Of a stretch of 64,000 bases of DNA, positions 12,201 to 24,200 are shown piece after piece. Numbering within the stretch: the stretch's first letter is position 1; each line of letters begins with the position of its first letter. The notes beneath the pieces are model-generated. The model saw only the letters and a list, made by a program, of their open reading frames with translations. It searched no databases and was not told the origin of the DNA. A program made the position numbers and the translations under genes. The stretch comes from Anthopleura xanthogrammica (taxonomy: Eukaryota > Cnidaria > Anthozoa > Actiniaria > Actiniidae), in assembly GCA_964019055.1 (NCBI GenBank), contig OZ025207.1, forward strand, positions 20,181,617 to 20,245,616, in the 5' to 3' direction.

Positions 12201-15200
12201 TCTAGAAATGGAAGGAGAATCTTCAGGAAATGAAGGTGAGTCATTCAACAAGTCTTTTCTAACGACTTCCGCCAGGTCATTATTACTATCGGCTCGGCTA
12301 GAAATCAGGAAAGTCGAGCCTTCAGAAAATACGGGTGATTCATTCAACAAGTGCCTAGAAACAGGTTTAACTTTATCATCTTTGCTAACGACTTCCATCG
12401 GGTCATTTTTACTATCGGCTCTAGAAATGGAAGGTGAGTTGTCAGAAAATGCAGGTGATTCGTTCAACAAGTGTCTAGAAACAGGTTTAACTTGATCACC
12501 TTTGCTAACGACTTCCATCAAGTCATTTTTACTTTCCTGTTCTGTTGTCCACGCATGCGTATATCTCCACTTCCTAGTTGCCATAGCAATGATATCGTTC
12601 TGTTCCTTCTCGATTTTATTGGCTATTATTTCTGCATACCGTCTGTAGTCTTTTCTCTTATTGATGTCAGTCAGTTCCTCGGAGACTTCACTCTTGTAAT
12701 TCAAACCAGGAGGTAACGGTGTTGTATCGTGAGTGTTGGTGTTAGAGATCAGGTTAGATTGTGGTGTTGGTGCTCGAGATCTCGATAGACGTGCATGCAT
12801 GGCGCTATTATTATTGTTGTTGGTGCTGGTGGCAGTAGTAGTAGTGGTGGTGGTGAAGTTGGTGGTGGTATTTCTATTAGACTGTCTTGTCAATCCTTGG
12901 GATATGGATTGAGTTGTAATGCCTGCTGGTCGTGCTGGCTTCGATGCAAAAGCACTCGTGCTGCTTCGGTTGTTGTTCCTGCTGCTGCTGCTGCTGCTGC
13001 TGCTGTTGTTGTTGCTGTTGTTCCTGCTGCTAATGTTTCTGCTGCTGTTGCTGCTGCTGCTGGTGGTAAAGGTATCATACCTATGTATTTCAGACTGTGG
13101 CACATTTGTTCCTCTGAAGGCTTCCAGCCGTGATGGCTTCGAAAGGTTTCCATTATTTATAGTAATGTTGTCGCTGTTGTTGATGTTGGTGTTCTTGCTG
13201 TTGTTGATGCTGTTGCTGTTATAATTTCTGCTTCTGCTGCTATTGGTGTTGTGGATTCTACTGTTGCTCTTTTTATTATTGCTCTTGCTGGTAGAGGAAG
13301 TTAGCACAGACTGTCCTGCAGCTGGCCTTTGGGATCGAGGTTTAGTGACATCAGGTCGAGAAGGCCTTGGGTTTCGCCTCTCATGACGAAAAAGCGAGAC
13401 AAGGCAAGTGAAAGGAAATTAATGTCCAAACAGAAAGAGTTGAGAAGGAAAGAGTTCATTTGAAAGAGAGAGAAAAAAACAGAACAGTTAGTTGAAGAGA
13501 AAAGTCAATCATGAGTCAACTCAATAGATTGCTATGGATAGACACCATTTAAGTGTGCAATTGTTAACAGCTGAATGGCAAGATTTAGATAGAAATATAC
13601 AGTTACATGAGTGAGCATGGAGGGCAGGGTTTGCCCTTCAATGACTGCTGGTAAAGAGATTCATGAGATGCATTCAGGTGGTTGATACCAAGCAATAGAA
13701 TACTCTCTGGTTGATAGCACATGACGGGCAGTGTTTACCTGTCATTGTAGCCTGGTAATGAGATTCGTGAGATTCATTCAGCTGATTGATACCAAGCAAT
13801 AGAATTGAATAATCTATGGTCGAGAAAGTGTTTGCCTGTCATTGTAGGCTGATAATGAGATTAATCATATCCATTTTGAAATCATTAGCAAATCCTGCAA
13901 TCTAATTGGCTACAAAGTGTGCGATTTAAGCATTAATTGCACTATTTTGAGTCATTAATTGCATCATTTTGTCAAACAATCACTTTTGAAGCTACATATA
14001 GCTGTTGAGTATTTTAATATATTAAGTTTCAAAATGGAAATGATTAATAGGTAATAGAACTGAGTGTCTTGCAATTTTGGGCAGAAATCACACTCGTGAT
14101 TAACAAATTGCACTCCCGCTGCGCGGTCGTGCAATTTTGTAATCACTCTTGCGATTTCAGCCCAAATTGCACTCAACTCAGTTCTATTACCATTATTAAT
14201 GAGATTCATTCAGCACATTGATACTGAGCAAAAGAATACTCTCTGGTATGACGAGCAGTGTTGGCCTGTCATTGTAACCTCTCACAACAACAACAATAGT
14301 AGCGTTTTTTAAAAAAGAATTTAACGTTTTGTGCTTTTTTATGTAATCTCTTTAGAGGGTTTGTGTCACCAAGGCGACCCGAGTTCGAGCCCCGCTGGGC
14401 TCGGTGTCGTATGTGAGTAGAGTTGTTTGTTGGTTCTCTCCTGTGCTTCGAGGGTTTTTCCGGGTTGTCCGGTTTTTCCTCCCTCCGCAAAAATCAACTT
14501 CTAAATTCCAATTGGAATGCAGTGGAGGAAGAGCCACTCTGTGGATTCCACTGTTAATCGCATTTATTATTTATTGTTATTATTATTATTCATTAAATAT
14601 CAAATACTTTTTAATTTGTTTAATATTATTGATATTTTTTTATGTTCTTTATCTTTACCTGTTTATTTTTGATGAAGTTGATGTAGTTTTTATTTTATCT
14701 GCTATTTTTATGTCCAGCGGTTTAGTGTTACTTTTTCCACGTGCATGCGCACTGGTAGTTATCTCATCGATTATTTCACTTTTTTAAAAGATGATATATG
14801 ATAATGTTAATTCATTATTAATATTTATATCATGTTATCTAACACTTGGGTTTGAACATTAACAAATCATGTGTCATTCCCTAGAGTATCATTTCTTTGT
14901 TTAAGGGTTATACATTGTGCATGAGAAGACACATGAATATGGATACAACTCAAACAAAGAATCTTATTCTCAAGAGAATGACATGTGGTCTGAAATGGGA
15001 AAACATTACGCCCAGGGTAAAAAGGTCTACTCAAAACAAGGTTGAAATAGAATGAGAAGTTTGTATTGAATCTCACTTGCAACATAAGCAGACTTAGTTG
15101 CGCGAGGTTGAGTTTCACATGACGTCATATCCTGTCTATGACGTCATTTCCTGTTTCGTACGGAATGTTCATCAGCTGAATCACAAGTTTTAATTAGAAT

Positions 15201-18200
15201 TCTTTCTGGCTGACAGCACATTGTGGTCGGTGTTTGACCACCATTTGGACCAGGTAATGAGATTCAAAAAACGTTTTTCTGCTGATTGAAACCCAGCGAT
15301 TACTTCCCCACCCCTCCCCTCTCGGGTCAAGAATTCCATACCTCACGCAACTACAAGCGAAGGGACTGCGCTATGCTGCTATATAGTTTACTAGTAGTTA
15401 CAATATTCTACTTACGGGGGTGGTGTTGGAGGCTTTGGTCTTGTTACCAGCTTCTCGATCTTCCTGACTGGTTTTATTTCCCTCTTGGGAGAAGGCTTGG
15501 GTGACGGTGGAGGCGTGGGTTCCTTGGGGGGTGGTGTTGGGGGTGGTGTCGGAGATTTGGTCAAGTCTACTGCTGGTTCTGGTTCAGGTGATGGAACATC
15601 CCGTAACGCACGTTTTAGCTGTTCTTCGAAGCGATTGGGTTGTTTCTTTTTGGGTGGTGATGGCTCTGGAGACGGCTCGCGTTTCTGGGATTAGAAAAAA
15701 GATACATTTAAACAGAAGACCAAAATGCAATGATATTCCCTAGAGTTAAGGAGAACCCGGAGGAGAAAACCCTTGAAGCACAAGAGAGAACCAACTAAAA
15801 TCTCTACTCACACACGACACCGAGCCTGTCGGCACTCGAACCTGGGCCGCTTTGGTGAGAAGCGAGCGCTCTCACCGCGCTATGCCACCCGTGCTTCCCA
15901 TCACATCCACTAACCTTTCTTCTCCTTTCTATCTCAGCCAGCTGCTCCGCCGTCAATGTCGGAGGCTTCCATTCTTTCTCTTCCTTTGGCCTTTCAACTT
16001 TCAGGTCCTTGAATAGAGACACGACCACCGAGTTGGGTATAAACCCATCAGGCGCTATAACGAACGTCTCTCGTCCATCGTCGGATATGGTTCGGGAAAC
16101 CAATCGCGTTGCGCGCTGAGCGACCATATGCCGACACATTGTCGAAGAAGGATATCGTCCAGTCTTCGGTACATCGATAATATATTGCTCATTAGTTCGC
16201 GAGGGACCTAATAAAGGAGGCTCCACAGCCATGCTCCTGAAGTCTTTACTCTTCAATGAAACCATAGATTTGCTTCTCGGACTCATTTCCGGTCTGTCGG
16301 GGGATTCCACTTCCGGTCTATCTCTACCTTCAACTTCCGGTTCGTCTGCTAAGTCACCTTGACGACTGACGACGAATTCGCGAGCTTCTTCTCCTTCCTT
16401 CTCGGGCTCTTGAGAGGGAGGCCGCGCTTGTGGTTGGAATTCTGGCATGGATAATGACATTATGTCCTTGTTAAAAGTTGGCCGCTGTTCTTTCTTTGAT
16501 CGCGCAGCCTGTCTTGAGTTCATCTTGATCGCGAAGAACCCGACGGGTTGCCGGTCAGGTGTGTAGGTATCCGGTTCTTCGTACTTTTTGGAATCTTCAC
16601 GATCGAATTCATCTTCGTCTGGGATTTCAATGCCCGGGCGTTTGTAGAAAATGGCCAAGTAACGGTTGAAGCCGTCTTGGTTCACTAACTCAGTGTTTGG
16701 GCGTGGTTTACGCTTTTGGAATTCGTATACTCCGTCTCGGAGTTTCTTGAGTTCGTTCTCACGTTCTTGGATTTTGGCAAAAGCCTGTGGATAATAACCA
16801 TAAGTTAGTTAGTTACATGAAATAAGGTGATTAACTGAATCAAATGAAGTGAAACTAAAAGGGAATGGAAGAGATATGGATGAAAGAGGTGTTGGCGAAA
16901 GAAAAAAAGTAGATGGGAGAGGTGTTGGTGAGAACGAGTTAAGTTGCATGATGAGAGAGGTATGGATGAAACAGAAACATGGATGGAAACGATGTGGATG
17001 AAAGAGAAAAATGGAAAGGAGAGGTATGCATGAATATGGATGGAAGAGGTTTGGATGAAATAAAGAGAAGAATGAAAAAAGGAGAAAGAACGAAAAATAA
17101 AAGTGGTTTGAAAAGAATAGGAAGGAATATACAAAGACAAATGAGATGAAGAAATATGAATGAATGAGATACAGAGGAGTGAATAGAGAACAAAAAGAAG
17201 AATATAAAAGAAGTCATTGAAATAGAAAAAATGGATAAACAAGAAGAAGTAAAAATCAATAAGTCTGCAGAGATTTTCTGAGTTGCATTACTTTGCTCCT
17301 GCGTTCTTCTTCCTGTGCTTTTTCATCCATTTCTTCCGGGGACAACAAATCAGCAAATCGTTCAAACTTGAACACAGAAGACTTGGCTTGTGTCAGTCGG
17401 TGCAGATCATTTGAAGTCAGGGCTGTCTTGACCTCAGGGTCTATAGGGATAGGGTTTTCAGACACTGGTCTCTGGAACTCCATGGCAACCATGCGATAGA
17501 TGTAAGAACGCGGCATGTCTGGGGAAGGAAAACAACAGCAGCTCTAGATATGATATACGTGATGTAGCGCTACCATGAATATGGATACAACTCAAACAAA
17601 GAATCTTATTCTCAAGAGAATGACATGCTTTCTGAAATGGGAAAATATCATGTGGATTGGGTATATATATTATAACTACAAGCTAAGCCATTCACGACCA
17701 TTCACAGCCTTAGTATACTCACATGTAGCGTACTCTATCTTGTGCAGATGGTTACCAATCCCAACAAGAAGGTCGCCTTTTTGGCTGCTAAAACTCAAAC
17801 AGCTTGGAAGAGCATTGAGCGTGATGACTCGAACAAGATGATTCGATTCGTCCCATATGCGGATCGACCCGTCCAGACTACATGATGCAAACAATCTCAT
17901 CTTGGTACAGCTGGCAACGCTAGTGATGTCATCGGTATGGTCATTATTGCTGTTATGGTCGAAGCGCTCTGGAGAAACAAAAGTTAATGGTTATTAAGGT
18001 ACAGCAAAAAAGGCAAAGTTAGTATATTTTACGTCAGTAGCTATTACTATCATTGGAAGTCAACGACACGCAATTTGCAGACTTTACTATCTCTCTCCAT
18101 CAGTGCAACGTTTTAGAGGCATTTAAGGCCTAAGTCACAAAAACGACCCTTCAAATTACAACTAGTTTTAATTCATATAGCTGGAAAGACCCTTGGCCCT

Positions 18201-21200
18201 GCAGCAGGATTTAGTAGTAAGAGAAACCAGGCTTTATTTCTTATTATATCTTTTCTATTCGTCCCGAACTGCTAAGATCCAGGGACAGATGACAAATCCG
18301 CAAAGAACTAAATAGACAAGTTTGCAGTACCTTTTTGCGTGGTTTTAAACACAACCACGTTGTAGGACGCAGTAGCAGGCTCATGTAAGGCGACAAGGAG
18401 CCTGTGATGTGCGACAGCAAGGTGTCTGGGTGTTTCTTGACAGTACAGAGTCATCAGTGGTGCGAGGGCTTCTTCGGCGAATGGGAACAACCGCCAGATC
18501 TTGATTGAATTATCTGGAATAAATTAGGGACTTTATTGAAGTGATGTCTATTCTATATATAGAAGTGACGATGGTATATAATTTTTCCACTACCCTACTT
18601 TTACCTCTACCGCTGCTCCTACCTCTACCTCTACTTCCACCCCTACCCCTACTCCTACCTCTACCACTACCCCTACTTACAACTCCACCCTTACTTCTAT
18701 TTACCTCTTCCTCTTCCCTATCTCTACTTCCACCCCTACCTCTACTACCACCCCTACCTCTACCACACCCCTACCTCTACCTCTACCACACCCACTACCT
18801 CTACCACACCCCTACCACACCCCTACCTCTACCACACCCACTACCTCTACCACACCCCTACCTCTACCACACCCCTACCTCTACCTCTACCACACCCACT
18901 ACCTCTACCACACCCCTACCTCTACCACACCCCTACCTCTACCACACCCACTACCTCTACCACACCCCTACCTCTACTCCCACCCCTACCTCTACCACAC
19001 CCCTACCTCCAACTCCTATCTCTACTTCCACCCTACTTCCACCATTACTTCTACTTCCCCCTTCCTCTCCTCTATTTCTACTTCCACCCCTATTCCTACC
19101 TTTAACTCTACTTCTCTCCTACCCCTAACTCTAACTCTTTCTCTACCTTTATGATGACCTACACGTCTCTGCAAAGATTGATATAAGCTATATTATTACC
19201 ATAACCGGTAGAGATGACTTGATCAACAGCAGGGTTTGCTATCATTGTAACGATCTCTTCACGATGTCCCTGTAACACAATACAACAAAATCTCAGTCAA
19301 GAACAGGGAGGGGGACAAAGGGGTGGGTGAGTTCTTATTTGCACTGTGATTTGTTAAAAGGTGATGATGTTAATTCTGTACCATGTAGTTTCACATACAG
19401 TTATATATAATCTACTCACGGCCTACTATGTCTTTTCCTTTTACCCAGGGACTACAGATCAGAATTTGATTGTGATAGGGGGAGGGGTGAGGGGTGAGGG
19501 GCTAGGGGCGAGGAGGATAAATTGTGCTGAGGGGGAGGGGTCAAAAGTGCTGACATGTCATTTTAGAACTCCAAAATAGTTTAGTTGAAGGGGGACTAGT
19601 CCCCACACTTCACTACTACATGTAAGATCTAGAGTACAAAGTGTTTAGGGCTGACCTCAATCTTGAATGAAATATGACCAGGTTTTTTCTTGTTTTGCCA
19701 GTCATAGACTACAATAGTACCATCCACACAGCCTCCTAGCAACAGAGTTCTGTCGTAACTGCTTGATTTAGGTTTGGTATCAAACTCACTGTCCAGGGAG
19801 CGTTGGTTAGCCTTCAGTGCCGTTGTGACCAGGTCTCCCCACTGATCACTTTCTAGCTTGTCCTGTAATCAGAGAACTATTGATTACTATGAATCTTTCA
19901 TTTCAACAATAATTCCTTGTATGGAAATAAAATCATAAGGATCAAATGTTTTTCTTTTCTTTGTATTTACATCAGGATCTACAGTGAACTTCTATGGGCA
20001 GCACTGCTATATATGGTGCTGTACATGTCCTTCAATGCTAGCAGAGTTTCCCATGTAGACGAATCCTGTTAGAGAACACAAGCTTCCACTACATGGTGGA
20101 CTCTGCTAGCATGTGCAGGGAAGCACTGGTGTGCAGTTCTGGAGTCAAGCATTCAAGTCTCGACTGAACTACACATATGTGAGTTGAGTTTGTTTGATGT
20201 TATGTTCTCTCCCTTGTCATGAGGGTTTTTCTCTGGGTTCTCCGGTTTTCCTGGCTACACCTCTGGTGTACTAACTAAAGCATTATAATCATAAGAAATT
20301 GAGCACACTTACCTCTACAACATATTCATACAGACATAAACACACACAGGTACTAGGAGCTGCAACAAAATAGCAAGGGAAAACAGCATTACGAAAACTG
20401 TAAGTATCTGATAGGTGCATTTGGATGGATGGATAGTTGGATGGATGGATGGATGAATAGACAGAGATACCAATGACTGGATTGACAGATGGAAGGATGG
20501 ATCTGAATGAACCTCTCTCACCTTGAGTACTTTCCTTGTCCCATTCTTCTAATATTTTACATGGATTAGTCTTGGTAGAGGCCTTGATAATTGTTCCATT
20601 TGAAAGAAGTGTGAAAAGAAGATCTGAAAAATAAAACAACCTTTCTTTAAGTCTGTAAACTTCAACAGAAGTAATAAAGAAGCTTTCAGGTTCAAGATTA
20701 GAGTCTCTCTGATGACAGATTAAAAAAATTACTGGATGTAGTGAATTTTTTTTTGTTCTACTAAAAACAAATCTGTTTAAAGTTTTCTTGTACTAAGAAC
20801 CATTCACAATTTCCCATACATTGGTTCACTGGTCACAGACAAAGCATTCAATAGACCATTTTTGAGATGCGCGAGAGCCTTCAAAAATATCACATTTTCG
20901 TCCAGTCTCAATAGTGCATGTGATCTTGCTTGTCTGCACCTGCGACAAAAGCACTCACACATCTTGAAAATGGTCTATTCAAACGAGGCTGCAAGGTAGT
21001 TTCAAAGGATAATTCAAATTTAAACCTTGCAGCCTCGACTGAATGCCTTGTTTTTGACCAGTGAACCAATGGTATGGAAAGTGGTGAATGAGTTTGTATT
21101 GGGATTAAGATTAAAACAACTTACTCTCAGCTGCAGCACAAACAACATCAGTGATGGTGTTCATCCCAGGCACAAGCAAAGATGTTACACATGCACCTGA

Positions 21201-24200
21201 ACCAGGAGATATGAGACGCACAGTAGCATCACTGCAGGTGCACACCATACGTACTGGATACTATAGACAAAAGAACAATAGTCTGTTAAAGATGAAGAAT
21301 ATTATAGGGGTAACACTGCTCACTCCTCTGCATTGTACTTTACTTGAAATAGACCTCTTTACTTTGGGCATAATGTTTTCCCATTTCAAATCGTGTGTCA
21401 TTCCCTAGAGTATCATTTCTTTGTTTAACAGTTGTGCATGAGAAGACACATAAATATGGATACAACACAAACAAAGAATCTTATTCTCAAGAGAATAACA
21501 CGTGGTCTGAAATGGGAAAACATTACACCCAAGGTAAAGAGGGAATGCATGCCTAGAGACCGATGAGGTGAGAGGTGGAAGTTTTAGCTCTCAAATTTAA
21601 GTCATATCAGCATCTATGTAGCAAGAAAATTTTCAAACAAAAATCTGAACATGAGGTAAAAGACATATTTCTTCCACTAAACCATCCTTACTCCCAATAA
21701 TTAACTAAAGCATATTCTGTAAGGGTGTGCTTTATGGTAAATATATTGCTGCATGGAAGCTGGGATAGCATACATTATACTAAGATGTCCATTTCATGAT
21801 ATTTACCTGAGGATGTGTAGTGGGTTTCATAGACTTCACCTTACTCCCAACTGTCGTATAAACACTATGAACATGGCTTATCTTCCACAAATCAAGACTT
21901 TTACAGGTAAAAGAATAAAGATCATCTTTGCCAACAATGGTCCCCAGCCCCAATACAGGGCTGTCTGTCTGTATTCTGTCCACCTCGTCTGCCGTATCAA
22001 GACTCCAGACTCTTATGGTGTTGTCGCTTGAACCTGACATGATGTAGGGACCAAATGGGTAGACAGCTAATGTGTTGACGGACTTGAGGTGGCCGATAAA
22101 TATGATCTGGATGTTGCCTTTGTTGTTCCAAAGTTTAATGGATCCATCTCTGGCAGCTGTTATTAGATACTGAATAAGAAACATGCTGCAATTAATATTT
22201 TTTTGCTGCCATCAATGAAAAATAATCAGTTGGTGCCTTTTACTTCTTTGAATAGCGGCAGTGAAAAACCAAATTCCAACACGCAACTCACAATAAAATT
22301 TTTTGATATTATTTTTGCCTATATTATACCTTAAGAGGGTTGAAGAATAACAATGCAGTGATCTCTCTTGAGTGCAGATCCTTGTAATGCGCTACACACT
22401 TTCCATCAAGCAATGAATGTACGATAACATTAGTGTCATATGCTGAAAAACATTTTTGAGTCCTGCTCTGGGTCTCCTCCAGACAGATTTTAATCACTTT
22501 GCTGTCTTTTGGCAAACCATCCTAAAATTTAAAAAAATCATTTTATTAGAACATTTTTATCTGTTCAAATATTTACCAGTAAATAGTGATTTTCATGTAG
22601 CTCACAGGCTGGTCTAATGGTGAATGGATTGATGGATGGGATGGGATGGATGGGATGGATGGGATGGATGGGATGGATGGGATGGATGAATGGATGGATG
22701 AATGTATGGATGGATGGGAAAGATGGGATGCATGGGATTGATGGGATGGATGGATGGATGAATGGATGGGATTGGTGGATTGATGAATGGATGGATGGAT
22801 GGATGGATGGATGGATGGATGGATGGATGGATGGATGGATGGATGGATGGATGGATGGATGGATGGATGGATGGATGGATGGATGGATGGATGGATGGAT
22901 GGATGGATGGATGGATGGATGGATGGATGGATGGATGGATGGATGGATGGATGGATGGATGGATGGATGGATGGATGGATGGATGGATGGATGGATGGAT
23001 GGATGGATGGATGGATGGATGGATGGATGGATGGATGGATGAATGGATGAATGGATGAATGGATGGATGGAGGATGGAGGTGGTGGATGGGTGAAGAGAT
23101 TGGTGGATGGATGAATGAAGGAAAGGATAGAAGGATGGATGAGAGGGTGACCGCATATGGATGGATGGATGGATAAAGGTATAAACGAAGGAAGGAAGGA
23201 AGGAATGAATGAATGGATGAATAAGAGGGTGAACACATATGTCAGTGAGTAGCTGAGAGAGAGAGAGAGAGTGAGTGAGTAAATCGACATGACCATGACC
23301 ATTATAATAATCATAATTGTAACAATAAAGGGCCAGTTTCCTTTTATGTTTTCAACACTTACAGTAATGGCTTTTCTCTGTAGTAGATACTTGGCTCCAT
23401 ATCTAAAGCTCCAGCACTAACAAGTAAAGGAATATAGACAGTTTAGAAATAATTGATAAAAATAAGTTATAAAAATTTACAAAAAATATTAATTGACTTT
23501 TAATATAAACCTACCGTTATGTGTCCTGTTCCACCAGTGACAATCTCATTGGTTGACTCATTAAAAATCCCACTGAAATGGGAACATGGTCATGCATATT
23601 AAATATTAATAATTCATTATCATACTTTTATACCTATTTGTGGATATTCATATACACGTACAGTATACATGATTAATATCAACATGAGTCTAAGGCCAAG
23701 TTCAGACGTCAAACTTTTGCTGCTTCAAATCTAATTGCCTTTAAGGCCAGGGACTAAGAAATCACCGATAACTATCTACCATATGAGACACCAACTCTTT
23801 CACTTTAGTGGCAGGAGACGATATGTGTGAAGTTTGTTCTACATCACATTTACTAGTTTAAGAGAAAACAGTGCTTGACCTCAAAAGCAATTAGATTCAA
23901 CACAGCAAAAGTTCAACATCTGAACTGGGTCTAACCTTTACTTGATTATATACAATGGTCTATATAATCTATATTATCTATATTATGATGGCTCTACCAT
24001 GGAAAAAATTGTCAAATTTCTTACCAAAAATTTCTGCTTAATGTTGAAGTTGTGCTAATAAGTTTAAAACTTTCAGACATGAGCTGTGAAAAAAAATCAC
24101 AAAGTAGTTGATTGTCAATGAATAACACCACCTGATTCGGTTAGTGGTTTTAATATTATTGTGTAGAGTAGAAGGTGAGAAGAATATCGCACCTTTGGTT

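Larger units (their letters stand above)
13610..15300. repeat. Dispersed roughly 115-bp minisatellite with nested insertions
   Basis: Within the intron between exons 10750-13377 and 15416-15684, a unit of about 115 bp recurs at about 13,640, 13,740, 13,840, 14,195 and 15,165. It contains TAATGAGATTCATTCAG, GATTGATACCAAGCAATAGA and GTTTGCCTGTCATTGTA. The array is interrupted by a foldback element (14050-14191), a SINE (14345-14560) and a family A MITE (14843-15030), so it is an old tandem array broken by later insertions. Confidence 0.7.

Noticed and set aside
15804..15890. A functional tRNA gene suggested by the A and B boxes
   Set aside because: The head does not fold into a complete tRNA as I read it, and the sequence continues into a SINE body shared with other loci.
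15804..15914. The frame continuing past the exon at 15915
   Set aside because: It runs into the reverse-oriented tRNA-derived SINE beyond a GTTAGT donor.
22565..23314. Long SIHP and MDGW repeat frames on both strands
   Set aside because: They are produced by the TGGA tetranucleotide period, which lacks stop codons in most frames. They lie in an intron.
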